Both the position numbers and the translations under genes were made by a program. From Octadecabacter ascidiaceicola (GTDB lineage: Bacteria; Pseudomonadota; Alphaproteobacteria; Rhodobacterales; Rhodobacteraceae): 64,000 nt of DNA. Where the stretch lies: assembly GCF_900185015.1 (NCBI RefSeq), contig NZ_FXYD01000001.1, positions 992,001-1,056,000 of the forward strand, given 5' to 3'. Shown piece by piece: positions 1 to 8,096 of the stretch (positions are counted from its first letter, which is position 1; every line of letters begins with the position of its first letter). Below the pieces are notes generated by a model. That model did no database searches and had not been told where the DNA came from. It was given only the letters and a program-made list of their open reading frames with translations.

Positions 1-1
1 C

Positions 2-154
2 ATCATCATCGGTGGCTTGGTCTATTCGCTAGGCGCAGTTGTCTTCAGCATCGACGGGTTGCGGTTTCAGAATGCAATTTGGCACGGGTTAGTGCTGACC
101 GCATCTATCTGCTTTTGCATCGCCATCGCGCTTGGCGTGCTCCCCACAATCTAA
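2..154 (+). CDS. Hemolysin III family (TrhA/YqfA-type) membrane protein, C-terminal fragment
   Basis: An open frame enters from the left edge and ends at TAA 152-154, giving 50 residues. They read as the last part of a hemolysin III/PAQR-type seven-helix membrane protein: a YSLGAVVFS helix, then an N-A-I-W-H segment followed by a final hydrophobic helix. The family places a conserved His in this last W-H motif. The rest of the gene is outside the window, so length and start are unknown. The call rests on one short motif region. Confidence 0.7.
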   Translation: MIIGGLVYSLGAVVFSIDGLRFQNAIWHGLVLTASICFCIAIALGVLPTI

Positions 155-336
155 CCAACCGAAGTCTGGAATTCCTGACCGTATGGTATTGCTGACCTGA
201 CGGCAGGCATCCCTGCGCCTAGTCTCAATCCATCGAATTTCTCGATCGGCAATTTTTTGTGCCGCTTTAGGGTCAGTATTTATCGACCTGCCTAAGACGA
301 CGTTTTCAGACGACACCACTTTTAAAGGATAAGACC

Positions 337-633
337 ATGCTTGAAACTATTTCCGAACTGCCTCCCACCCTCTTTGACGTCATCGGCGTTTTCGGGTTTG
401 GGCTATACGTTTTGAACTACACGATGCTGACATTTCATCGCGTCACATCCCATTGCAAAACCTATTTCGCGATCAATCTTGTTGCCGCAAGCATGGTTCT
501 GACGGGAATGGCGTTTTCGTTCAATCTGGCATCCGCTTTGATCCAGATGTTCTGGATCGGCATTTCGATCGCCGCGATCATCATGCGCGTGCGCACCTCT
601 AAGGGTGAAACGATGCCGGCCGAATTGGCCTAA
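337..633 (+). CDS. CBU_0592-like small integral membrane protein
   Basis: 98 residues with three evident hydrophobic helices (about 15-33, 45-62, 66-84), the middle of which follows a Y-F-A-I-N-L motif, and a short polar tail. The pattern (GFGLYVLNY, then NLVAASMVL, then SALIQMFWIGIS) matches the CBU_0592 family of uncharacterised bacterial membrane proteins. Purines (AAAGGA) lie upstream of the ATG. The stop overlaps the stop of the convergent M48 protease gene by 4 bp. Biochemical role unknown. Confidence 0.7.
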   Translation: MLETISELPPTLFDVIGVFGFGLYVLNYTMLTFHRVTSHCKTYFAINLVAASMVLTGMAFSFNLASALIQMFWIGISIAAIIMRVRTSKGETMPAELA

Positions 634-1373
634 AGACCCGCAGCGGTTTGACGCACAATCTGCACCCGTTCGGCATTGGCCGGATGGGTTCCTAGGAAGC
701 GATTGCCCGGATCAGGAATACGGAAAAAGAAGTCCGCCCCGCGAACCGGATTATACCCAGCACGTGCAGCGATTATGGTGCCCAGTCGGTCTGCCTCAAG
801 CTCGAAATCCTTGGAATAAGAACGAGCGCCCACAGCCGCACCGAGTTCTTGCGCGGTCCGAACGGCCTCGTCACCGCCCCCTGTCACCCCCGCCAGCTGG
901 CCAAATACCACGGCCCCTAAAGTCGCATTCTCGCGCTGACGGCCGAGGTGGTTTTCAACATGATGCGCCGCTTCATGGGCCATAACAAAGGCGATCTCGT
1001 CGCGATTGCGTGCGTCTGCAATCAGGGCAATCGTAAAGGCAATGATCGGCCGCCCTTGCTCATCAACGGTTTGAAACGCATTTGGCGGCTGGCCCGGGCG
1101 GTCATCGACGACAATCAGGAAATCACAATTCAATCGAGGGGAGCGATTGCGGCACTCGCGCTCTGCAACCGGTTCGACCTGTTGAACCACATCAACGAAA
1201 GCCCGCGCCATACCGCGCTCGGTGCGCGGTATTTCGAACCGCGTATTCGGTGACGCTGCTTGGATTGGCGTTTCAACGGGTGGCTGGCTTACAGGAGGCA
1301 CCGATGGCTGCACCGCAACATCACACCCCGCCAGTGCAAAAGCGGCAACAGCCAATCCTTTGAATACCTGCAT
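630..1373 (-). CDS. M48-family metalloprotease lipoprotein
   Basis: 247 residues from the ATG at 1373. This start puts a signal peptide with lipobox L-A-G-C (Cys17) at the front, so the enzyme is probably an envelope lipoprotein; the longer upstream open frame lacks this logic. The zinc site H-E-A-A-H is at residues 133-137, and the third ligand is probably Glu191 in E-L-E-A-D. The C-terminus keeps the F-L-G-T-H-P-A-N-A-E-R element usual in BepA/LoiP-type periplasmic M48 proteases, which are linked to envelope quality control. No TPR domain is present, so it is a short M48 form. Substrate unknown. Confidence 0.88.
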   Translation of the reverse strand: MQVFKGLAVAAFALAGCDVAVQPSVPPVSQPPVETPIQAASPNTRFEIPRTERGMARAFVDVVQQVEPVAERECRNRSPRLNCDFLIVVDDRPGQPPNAFQTVDEQGRPIIAFTIALIADARNRDEIAFVMAHEAAHHVENHLGRQRENATLGAVVFGQLAGVTGGGDEAVRTAQELGAAVGARSYSKDFELEADRLGTIIAARAGYNPVRGADFFFRIPDPGNRFLGTHPANAERVQIVRQTAAGL

Positions 1374-1520
1374 GTGCGCGTTCCCTATCTCGTGCCTCGT
1401 TGCCAATAATCTAACAGAGAACCGACCGCCCGCCAGCCCCATCACGAAGTTGTAAGCGGTGAAGCGCCCTTGACGGCTATACCGCCACGCCGTCAGTGTG
1501 ACAGAAAGAACGGGGGCCAA

Positions 1521-1757
1521 ATGTTTACGATTGAACACGAATTTGACGCAACGGTTGTCACCTTGGTGGATGATGGCGAAGCGCCCCTGCGTGAGGATGT
1601 CGTTATTTCCGCATTTGCAGATTGCGTGACCCTGACCCAGATCGACCCGCGCACAGACATGCCCGTGGTCGTAACCCTATCGATGGAGCAACTGCGGGAT
1701 CTGTCCCATGCGCTAGATTTGCCCGAAGGCGCGTACCGTTTGCGCAAAGATGACTAA
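1521..1757 (+). CDS. Conserved hypothetical protein (78 aa)
   Basis: Start placed at ATG 1521 (MFTIEHEFD) rather than the upstream in-frame ATG at 1470, which would add 17 residues of low-quality sequence overlapping the promoter of the divergent protease. A purine stretch (AGAAAGAACGGGGG) precedes it. The product is small, acidic and soluble, with alternating beta/alpha character, no cysteine cluster and no membrane segment. No domain recognised. A gap of 56 nt separates it from the downstream HDAC-like gene, so co-transcription is possible. Confidence 0.6.
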   Translation: MFTIEHEFDATVVTLVDDGEAPLREDVVISAFADCVTLTQIDPRTDMPVVVTLSMEQLRDLSHALDLPEGAYRLRKDD

Positions 1758-1813
1758 GCGTTGTTCGGAATTTGAGTATTTAAGAGCCAAAGAAAGAGAA
1801 AGAGGAGCTGCAT

Positions 1814-2914
1814 ATGAGCACGGGGTTTTTCTGGGACGAGCGGTGCTTTTGGCATGGTGGCGGAAACTACGCTGGCATGTTGCCTGTCGGTGGTTTGGTG
1901 CAGCCCATGGCCGGCGGCGGGCTGCCTGAAAGCCCTGAAAGCAAGCGGCGGTTGATGAACCTGATGGACGTGACGGGGCTGGCGCGTGAGCTTGACCTGC
2001 GCCATGCCCCCGAGGCCACGCGCGAAGATCTTTTGCGGGTGCATCCTGTGTCTTACCTCGAGACGTTCAAAACCACCTCAGATGCAGGCGGCGGGGAGCT
2101 TGGGCGGCGCACGCCCTTTGGTCCGGGCGGATACGAGATGGCGGCGCTGTCGGCGGGCCTGTCGATCGCCGCACTTGAGGCGGTGTTGCGCGGTGAGGTC
2201 GACAATGCTTACGCGTTGTCTCGCCCGCCGGGGCACCATTGTTTGCCGGATTATCCGAACGGCTTTTGTCTGTTCGCCAACCTCGCCCTCGCCATTCAAT
2301 CGGCGCGCGCCAAAGGGTTGGCAGAACGCGTTGTGGTGCTGGATTGGGATGTTCATCACGGCAACGGCACCGAGGCGATCTTCTATGAAGACCCTGATGT
2401 GTTGACCATTTCCATGCATCAAGAACGCAATTACCCGATGGATACCGGCGATTTTGCCGATCGCGGGCGTGGCGCGGGCGAGGGTTTCAACCTGAACATT
2501 CCGCTGCCGCCAGGCACGGGGCACATCGGGTACATTGCCACGATGGAGCGTATCGTGTTGCCACAAATCCGTGCGTTTAAGCCCGACGTCATCGTCATCG
2601 CTTGCGGCTATGATGCGGCCGCGATTGATCCGTTGGGGCGCATGTTGGCGACGGCTGAGACGTTTCAGGTGATGACGCAGCAGGTCAAAACCCTTGCGGC
2701 AGAACTATGCGGCGGAAAACTGATGATGGCCCATGAAGGCGGATATTCCGAGGTCTACGTGCCGTTTTGCGGGCACCACGTATTGGCGGAAATGGCGGGC
2801 AGCGCAATCACTGCGCCTGATCCGTTTGAAGAGGTCTTTCCGCTACGCCAGCCAAATGCTGCCTTTGATCGGTTCGTGGATGGCGTTTTGGACGAAATGT
2901 TGCAGGCGCTATGA
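1814..2914 (+). CDS. Class II histone deacetylase-like amidohydrolase
   Basis: 366 residues covering a complete arginase/deacetylase fold. Visible active-site elements are R-P-P-G-H-H (137-142), D-W-D-V-H-H-G-N-G-T (177-186; zinc ligands Asp179 and His181), a further zinc Asp267 in C-G-Y-D, and the catalytic-type Tyr311 in E-G-G-Y-S. Bacterial members of this class remove acetyl groups from small amides such as acetylated polyamines; the natural substrate here cannot be read from the sequence. AAAGAGAAAGAGGAG precedes the ATG as a strong ribosome binding site. It converges with the NYN RNase gene, 2 nt apart. Confidence 0.87.
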   Translation: MSTGFFWDERCFWHGGGNYAGMLPVGGLVQPMAGGGLPESPESKRRLMNLMDVTGLARELDLRHAPEATREDLLRVHPVSYLETFKTTSDAGGGELGRRTPFGPGGYEMAALSAGLSIAALEAVLRGEVDNAYALSRPPGHHCLPDYPNGFCLFANLALAIQSARAKGLAERVVVLDWDVHHGNGTEAIFYEDPDVLTISMHQERNYPMDTGDFADRGRGAGEGFNLNIPLPPGTGHIGYIATMERIVLPQIRAFKPDVIVIACGYDAAAIDPLGRMLATAETFQVMTQQVKTLAAELCGGKLMMAHEGGYSEVYVPFCGHHVLAEMAGSAITAPDPFEEVFPLRQPNAAFDRFVDGVLDEMLQAL

Positions 2915-2916
2915 CG

Positions 2917-3720
2917 TCAGGCCGCCAAGTTAATCCGTAGCGGCGTTTTGAATCTATGCTGCGTTAACCGGATTTCGTGGCCCTCAATGCTCACGCTTTT
3001 GCGCCATAGGTTGCCCTTCATCAGGTCGCCGTATACCTTTGCGTAATCGCGGAACTGGTCATTGCTGATCGCAAAGGACACGGGCAGGTGTTTCAGGCTG
3101 CTGAGGATGTATTTATCCGCCTGAACGCCACTTGGGACGATATAGGTTTCATCCGCCGCTAGCCCGAATACATTGCGCAAACCCGTTTGCTCATGACGTT
3201 GGCCCGCAGGGTAGTCCCCGTTTTCGATCAGGGTGTAAAAGATGTTGGCGTCAAAGAAACTGACGATCCGATACCCCTCGCGGCGCAATTGCTGGGCAAT
3301 CAGGCGCACGGGCTGTGTGCCGATGCCCTGATCCACCCCGAAATGGTATAGATTGCTACCGTCAAAAACGGCCGTCTTGGCGTCGAGTTCAAGCGCTCCC
3401 ATGAAGCCATTTTGGTCATGGGAGAGCAGGAAATGTTCGTTGGCAGGTTTGCCCGTTTTATTGTGCCGCTTAGGGCTGCGCGGACCAACCCAAGCGATGA
3501 ATGCCCAAAGCAAAAGCAACCCCAAGAAAGCAGGCCCGAGCCACCATCCAAGCGATTGATTTTGCGCCCATAACAGCGGCAATACGGTCAATCCCGTCAG
3601 AACCAAAGCGTTGGCGAAAAGATACCAGACATGGGCTGACCAACCATCCTTGTCGGCCGCCAGCTGCGGGGGCTTCGCTGTTAGCTTTTCACGAAGCGTT
3701 CTTGGTGAACCTGTCATCAA
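2917..3720 (-). CDS. Membrane-tethered NYN/PIN-like ribonuclease (Zc3h12a-type domain)
   Basis: 267 residues. Two hydrophobic helices (about 31-52 and 56-78) form an N-terminal hairpin anchor. The C-terminal part carries a NYN/PIN-like nuclease pattern: F-D-G-S-N-L (119-124), Asp157 in F-F-D-A-N, D-K-Y-I-L (202-206) and S-N-D-Q-F-R-D (219-225). This is the acidic constellation of the N4BP1/Zc3h12a RNase family, in which the Asp residues bind metal. I infer a membrane-associated RNase on the cytoplasmic face. It begins with two Met codons; the first is used. Confidence 0.75.
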   Translation of the reverse strand: MMTGSPRTLREKLTAKPPQLAADKDGWSAHVWYLFANALVLTGLTVLPLLWAQNQSLGWWLGPAFLGLLLLWAFIAWVGPRSPKRHNKTGKPANEHFLLSHDQNGFMGALELDAKTAVFDGSNLYHFGVDQGIGTQPVRLIAQQLRREGYRIVSFFDANIFYTLIENGDYPAGQRHEQTGLRNVFGLAADETYIVPSGVQADKYILSSLKHLPVSFAISNDQFRDYAKVYGDLMKGNLWRKSVSIEGHEIRLTQHRFKTPLRINLAA

Positions 3721-3750
3721 ACCTCACGCAACCTCGACGCTGTTTGTGGG

Positions 3751-4092
3751 CTATTCGTACGCCGCATCCACCATGAATTCGACCTTCAACACGTCACGGG
3801 CAAGTTTCGCGTTTACGCAGGCGCGCGCTGGCGCGTGGCCCGTTGGCACCCACGCATTCCAAACCTCGTTCAGGCCCGCAAAGTCATCCATATCCGCCAG
3901 CCAGACCGTAACCCGCAACATCTGTTCACGTGATGAACCGGCTTGGATTAGCAGCGCGTCGATTTTATCAAGGCAGGCTTGTACCTGCTCCTGAATGGTA
4001 TCGCCCTCGGCCACTTGCCCTGTCAGGTAAACTACCCCGTTGTGTTTGACGATCTTGCTTGAGCGTTCACCGGTTTCAATACGTTCAATCAT
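3751..4092 (-). CDS. RidA/YjgF family protein
   Basis: 113 residues from ATG 4092, chosen because AAAAGGAAAAACC lies just upstream and the shorter protein matches the usual family length (about 115-130). RidA-family enzymes hydrolyse reactive enamine/imine intermediates as homotrimers. The conserved Arg expected to bind the substrate carboxylate is present in A-R-A-C-V-N near residue 92, followed by L-K-V-E-F. This is one of the divergent subgroups (W-L-A-D-M-D-D-F) rather than canonical RidA, so the substrate may differ. Divergent from the nitroreductase gene. Confidence 0.85.
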   Translation of the reverse strand: MIERIETGERSSKIVKHNGVVYLTGQVAEGDTIQEQVQACLDKIDALLIQAGSSREQMLRVTVWLADMDDFAGLNEVWNAWVPTGHAPARACVNAKLARDVLKVEFMVDAAYE

Positions 4093-4175
4093 GGTTTTTC
4101 CTTTTGATATTCCCCTGTGACCTAGCAGAGGATGGGCCAAGCGACTATCTGTTTAGCACCCTATCGGAGAGACCC

Positions 4176-4754
4176 ATGCCAGACCGCAACCAAGCCGCCC
4201 TCGACTTCCTGCTGACCCGCCGTTCACGCCCCGCCAAGACTCTAACGACGCCTGTACCGGATCGTGCCACGCTTGAGGTTCTGCTTACGGCAGCGGCCCG
4301 CACACCTGATCACGGCAAACTGGAGCCATGGCGATTTATTGTGCTGGAAAAGCAGGCCCTTACGCGCCTTGCGAAAATGGTCCCCGCACGCGCAGCAGCA
4401 CTGGATATCCCCGAAGACAAGCTTATCAAAGCCGTGGCGCAATACCGGGATGCCGACCTTGCCGTTGTGGTTGTGGACAGCCCCGTAGCCTCCGAAAAGG
4501 TGCCGCAGATTGAACAAACCTATTCCGCTGGTGCTGTCTGCCTTTCGCTTCTGAACGCGGCCCTTGCGGCGGGTTGGGGTGCGAACTGGCTGTCCGGCTG
4601 GGCATCCCATGATCCTGTGTTTTGCAAAGACGGGCTTGGCCTTGGGACCCATGAACGTGTTGCGGGCCTTATTCATCTTGGGACAGAAACCAGCGCGCCG
4701 CCAGAACGCCCACGCCCTGACCTTGAACAAAAGGTCACGTGGGTTTCGCAATGA
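4176..4754 (+). CDS. Nitroreductase family flavoprotein (YdjA/RutE-like)
   Basis: 192 residues from ATG 4176; the open frame extends upstream, but the start fits the family N-terminus. Motifs: L-L-T-R-R-S (FMN phosphate contact), A-A-A-R-T-P-D-H-G-K-L-E-P-W-R-F (substrate and flavin loop), and G-W-G-A-N-W-L-S-G in the C-terminal half. These are characteristic of the small YdjA-type NAD(P)H-dependent nitroreductases. Its stop overlaps the start of the EI24 gene as ATGA (4751-4754), so the two are probably translationally coupled. Physiological substrate unknown. Confidence 0.88.
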   Translation: MPDRNQAALDFLLTRRSRPAKTLTTPVPDRATLEVLLTAAARTPDHGKLEPWRFIVLEKQALTRLAKMVPARAAALDIPEDKLIKAVAQYRDADLAVVVVDSPVASEKVPQIEQTYSAGAVCLSLLNAALAAGWGANWLSGWASHDPVFCKDGLGLGTHERVAGLIHLGTETSAPPERPRPDLEQKVTWVSQ

Positions 4755-5449
4755 TATTCACCGACTTCCTAAAGGCCCTCGGCCAGATGGACGACCGCGC
4801 TTTTCGCCGCGTTCTGTTTCTTGGCCTTGGCCTAACGATTGCGCTTCTCGTCGGAGTTTACGCCGCGTGGCTTGCGCTTGTTGATACATTTGCCGACGGC
4901 CCTCTTACGATTCCGTTTGTTGGTGAAGTCACATGGATCGGCTCGCTCCTTGGCTGGGGCGGGCTTGGCGTCCTCATCCTCGCCTCAATCTTCCTAATGA
5001 TCCCCACCGCCTCTGCCATCACCTCGTTCTTCCTAGAAGACGTAGCCGACGCTGTTGAGGCCAAACACTACCCCGACCTCATGCCAGCGCCCAAAGTGCC
5101 GTTCTCTGACGCGCTTATCGACACGATCACATTCTTTGGTGTTTTGATCGGGGCAAACCTTTTGGCGCTGATCGCCTATGGGTTTTTGCCATTCTTCGCG
5201 GTGCCGATCTTCTTCTTGCTCAACGGCTACCTGCTCGGACGAGAGTATTTCACAGTCGCAGCGCTTCGCCGCGAAGGGCGCGTAAGGGCCAAGCAAATGG
5301 CACGTGCACATCGCGCGGAAATCTGGATGGCGGGGGTCTTAATGGCTATCCCACTTGTGGTGCCGATCATGAACCTGTTCATCCCCATCTTGGGCGCAGC
5401 AACCTTCACCCATCTCTATCATCGTTTGGCGGGTAGCCCGAAACGTTAG
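4751..5449 (+). CDS. EI24-domain membrane protein (CysZ-like)
   Basis: 232 residues from ATG 4751, overlapping the nitroreductase stop by 4 bp. Four main hydrophobic segments are visible (about 23-48, 66-92, 118-150, 190-220), with the N-terminal amphipathic lead and the F-F-L-L-N-G-Y-L-L-G-R-E-Y-F motif typical of the EI24 family. The family includes the sulfate permease CysZ, but most alphaproteobacterial members are uncharacterised. No sulfur-assimilation gene lies nearby, so a sulfate role should not be assumed. Confidence 0.85.
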   Translation: MIFTDFLKALGQMDDRAFRRVLFLGLGLTIALLVGVYAAWLALVDTFADGPLTIPFVGEVTWIGSLLGWGGLGVLILASIFLMIPTASAITSFFLEDVADAVEAKHYPDLMPAPKVPFSDALIDTITFFGVLIGANLLALIAYGFLPFFAVPIFFLLNGYLLGREYFTVAALRREGRVRAKQMARAHRAEIWMAGVLMAIPLVVPIMNLFIPILGAATFTHLYHRLAGSPKR

Positions 5450-5508
5450 CTAGATCGCACAAACTACCCTAGGGTTGTGGTGTTCCTTGTTTGACTCGGA
5501 GATCCACC

Positions 5509-6543
5509 ATGCCCCCTCATGGCAAACCCGAAGACGCGTTTCGCTTTCGCACCTCTGTCGAAATCCGCGCGCTGGATACCCATTTCGATCTGCGAAATGT
5601 TCCGCCCCGTGCCGATGACCGCTTGTTGCTGGCTTGCTGGAACATCGCAAACTTTGGCGTGCAAAACCGCAGCGACGGCGCATTGGACATCCTCGCTCAT
5701 ATCTGTGGCAAGTTTGATTTGATTGCGGTGCAAGAGGTCAATGAAAACTGGCACCCCCTCGCGGAGATGGTGGAACGTTTGGGACCAACTTGGGACTTTG
5801 TGATGTCTGATACGGCGGGAAATTCTGAACGCCTCGCCTTCGTGTTCGACCGTTCCCGCGTCACCCCTAAACAGTTATTCGGCGAAATTGCCTTGCGCGC
5901 GAGCGACTACCCCAAGCGCGATGTGACCGTTCACTATACCTATTACAAAAAGCCAAAATCAGAGACCTTCGAAAAATTGTTGTTCGAACCCTTTGATCGC
6001 AATCCCTATATTGGGTCCTTCGCCTGCGGCATGCTCGATTTAACCTTGGCGAACGTGCATTTGTATTATGGAAAAGGCGGCAACCCGACCACACAGATCA
6101 AACGCAAAGCCTATGCCCGCCGCATCATGGAAGTGCACGCGTTAGCACGTTGGGCCAATAAACGCAGCGAAAAAGACACGACATACGATCAAGACATTGT
6201 TCTGTTGGGCGATATGAACATCCCAACGATGACCCCCAAACAGGGCACCTATCGCGCCTTAATCGAATACGGCATGCAGCCGCTTAAATATACGTCCCGC
6301 GTGGGTGGCTCGAACCTTGCGGGGGACAAGACATATGACCAAATGACCTTCGCGCCGGGCCGTTTGCAAAGCAAGATCATCGACTACGATGTGTTTGATT
6401 TTGACAACGCCGTCTTCGCCGGCCTCTGGGACCGGCTGTCGGATATCCAAGACGAAGACAAACGGGTCTCAGCCTTTCGCAAACATGTGAAGTACCACCT
6501 GTCCGACCACCGCCCGCTTTGGGTTCAGTTGGACGTATCCTGA
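5509..6543 (+). CDS. Endonuclease/exonuclease/phosphatase (EEP) family hydrolase
   Basis: 344 residues from ATG 5509. EEP landmarks appear in order: C-W-N-I-A-N-F-G (43-50), the metal-binding Glu in A-V-Q-E-V-N-E (74-80), L-L-G-D-M-N-I-P (about 230-237) and S-D-H-R-P-L-W-V near the C-terminus. The D-x-N and S-D-H triads are intact, so it should be catalytically competent toward a phosphodiester or phosphoester. The substrate (DNA, phospholipid or small phosphoester) cannot be told. No signal peptide. The last 19 bp overlap the convergent DUF1467 gene. Confidence 0.85.
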   Translation: MPPHGKPEDAFRFRTSVEIRALDTHFDLRNVPPRADDRLLLACWNIANFGVQNRSDGALDILAHICGKFDLIAVQEVNENWHPLAEMVERLGPTWDFVMSDTAGNSERLAFVFDRSRVTPKQLFGEIALRASDYPKRDVTVHYTYYKKPKSETFEKLLFEPFDRNPYIGSFACGMLDLTLANVHLYYGKGGNPTTQIKRKAYARRIMEVHALARWANKRSEKDTTYDQDIVLLGDMNIPTMTPKQGTYRALIEYGMQPLKYTSRVGGSNLAGDKTYDQMTFAPGRLQSKIIDYDVFDFDNAVFAGLWDRLSDIQDEDKRVSAFRKHVKYHLSDHRPLWVQLDVS

Positions 6544-6821
6544 GAACTGCTCGGTGGACCCATGCGGTCAAACCAGTCTAAGTCACGCACCGAAATCCAA
6601 CCTGATAGGATGATCGCGACCAGCGTGGCCCAAATGGGAACGGCAAAATAGGTCGTGATACGCGCCTTGCGCCCGATCTGTGCGTCAGCCGGTGCGGATT
6701 TATGCGTTCCGGGGACCACTTCCCCAGCCTCGCCCTGCGTTTTCATGCGCAGCGGTAGCACGACGAAAAATGTCATGAACCACACGACAGCAAACAGGAC
6801 GATGGCAGATGTAATGCCCAT
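6525..6821 (-). CDS. DUF1467 membrane protein
   Basis: 98 residues with two transmembrane helices (about 4-24 and 56-78) and the P-L-R-M-K-T-Q-G-E motif at the end of helix one that marks DUF1467. It starts one base into the stop codon of the epimerase gene (TGATG at 6819-6823), so translation is coupled. This pairing with methylmalonyl-CoA epimerase is common in alphaproteobacteria. Function unknown. Confidence 0.88.
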   Translation of the reverse strand: MGITSAIVLFAVVWFMTFFVVLPLRMKTQGEAGEVVPGTHKSAPADAQIGRKARITTYFAVPIWATLVAIILSGWISVRDLDWFDRMGPPSSSQDTSN

Positions 6822-7219
6822 CAGACTTGTTCCAGCTCAACCAAGCAGCCGTTGAAGTCTTTGGGGTGCAGGAACAGCACAGGCTTGTTGTGCGCACCTA
6901 TCTTGATGTCACCCAACACACGTGCGCCTTCAGCCAGCAACTTGTCGCGTGCAACTTCAATGTCGTCGACTTCGTAACAAATGTGGTGAATGCCGCCTGC
7001 GGGGTTCTTTTCAAGGAAGCCAGCAATCGGGCTGTTGTCGCCCAACGGGTACAGGAACTCGATCTTGGTATTGGGCAGTTCGATAAAGACGACTGTAACC
7101 CCATGATCAGGTTCATCTTGGGGTTCACCTACATTGGCACCCAATGCACCGCGATACTGCGCACAGGCTGCTTCAAGGTCTGGCACCGCAATTGCCACAT
7201 GGTTCAAACGTCCTATCAT
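6821..7219 (-). CDS. mce: Methylmalonyl-CoA epimerase
   Basis: 132 residues of the vicinal-oxygen-chelate fold. It interconverts the 2R and 2S forms of methylmalonyl-CoA in propionyl-CoA assimilation. Metal ligands expected for the family are visible: His7 (N-H-V-A-I-A-V), His78 or so in G-I-H-H-I-C-Y-E-V, and Glu near the C-terminus in L-V-E-L-E. The active-site L-Y-P-L-G-D-N-S-P-I loop is also present. First gene of a two-gene unit with the DUF1467 gene. A short run of A residues and AAAAGGGTATCAAA precede the ATG. Confidence 0.93.
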   Translation of the reverse strand: MIGRLNHVAIAVPDLEAACAQYRGALGANVGEPQDEPDHGVTVVFIELPNTKIEFLYPLGDNSPIAGFLEKNPAGGIHHICYEVDDIEVARDKLLAEGARVLGDIKIGAHNKPVLFLHPKDFNGCLVELEQV

Positions 7220-7373
7220 TTTGATACCCTTTTTTTAAGATTTGGCAGTCTTATCGGCCATGGCGCGCATGGGCGCAACGTACAGCATGTCGCGGGCATT
7301 TCGGCGGCTCCATTAACCTAAGATTCACCAACATATCGTCTAGTGAGTCGAAACACGTAACGGGGGACCGATC

Positions 7374-8090
7374 ATGGACAGCTTGGATGATTTTATGCAG
7401 ATGCGCCCGCCAACAGCGGCGCGGCCTTTGTTGGGATTAACGGTTCTCGTCGTCGAGGACAGCCGTTTCGCTTCTGAGGCTATGCGCCTGCTTTGTCTAC
7501 GCTCTGGTGCGCGGATCAGACGGGCCGACAGCCTGTTTCACGCCCAACGCCACCTAGCCGTCTACCGCCCCTCTGTGGTGATTATCGACCTTGGCCTACC
7601 CGATGGGTCCGGCGTCGATCTTATTCGCGACCTCACCCAAGGCCCCAGCCGAATTGAAGTTGTGATTGGCACATCTGGCGATCCTGACGGTGAAGCCCTA
7701 GCAATCAAGGCGGGTGCAGACGGGTTCATGCCCAAACCGGTTTCCAGCATCGGCTACTTCCAATCCAAAATCCTTGAACATCTGCCCGCCGATCGTCAGC
7801 CCAAAGGCCTACGCACCCTCAATGATGAAGTTATCATCCCTGACGAAGTCGCCCTGCGCGACGATCTTGAGGCCGCTGCCGTCGTGCTTGAAGATGCAAC
7901 CGATCAACGCTCACTACGGTATCTGACCCAGTTTCTGGGCGGTGTGGCACGCAGCGTCGCCGACACCTCGCTTGAGCGTGAGATGGACACATTAGCGGAA
8001 ATGCAAACATCTGGCGAAGCCGTCCAATCGCAAGTCGCCCGTGTTGCCGCCATGGTGCAAGACCGCATAGCGCGCACAAGCCCGATCTAA
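7374..8090 (+). CDS. Single-domain response regulator with C-terminal extension
   Basis: 238 residues. A receiver domain spans about 22-140: acidic pocket Glu28/Asp29 in V-V-E-D-S, phospho-acceptor Asp72 in I-I-D-L-G-L-P-D-G-S-G, Thr100 in G-T-S-G-D and Lys121 in P-K-P-V-S. The remaining 100 residues are helical and polar, with no DNA-binding HTH or enzymatic output motif that I recognise. It is therefore likely a phospho-relay or protein-interaction regulator. No histidine kinase is adjacent. GGGG lies upstream of the ATG. Confidence 0.88.
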   Translation: MDSLDDFMQMRPPTAARPLLGLTVLVVEDSRFASEAMRLLCLRSGARIRRADSLFHAQRHLAVYRPSVVIIDLGLPDGSGVDLIRDLTQGPSRIEVVIGTSGDPDGEALAIKAGADGFMPKPVSSIGYFQSKILEHLPADRQPKGLRTLNDEVIIPDEVALRDDLEAAAVVLEDATDQRSLRYLTQFLGGVARSVADTSLEREMDTLAEMQTSGEAVQSQVARVAAMVQDRIARTSPI

Positions 8091-8096
8091 TCTCAC

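Noticed and set aside
1470-1520. Upstream in-frame start for the 78-aa gene
   Set aside because: The added residues lie in the promoter region and have no ribosome binding site, unlike the ATG at 1521.
4751-5449. Sulfate permease CysZ
   Set aside because: The family is right but no cysteine-biosynthesis genes are near and many EI24 members are unrelated to sulfate.
7220-7290. 17-codon minus-strand frame just upstream of the epimerase gene
   Set aside because: Several in-frame ATGs but no clear ribosome binding site or known product; could be a leader peptide but unsupported.
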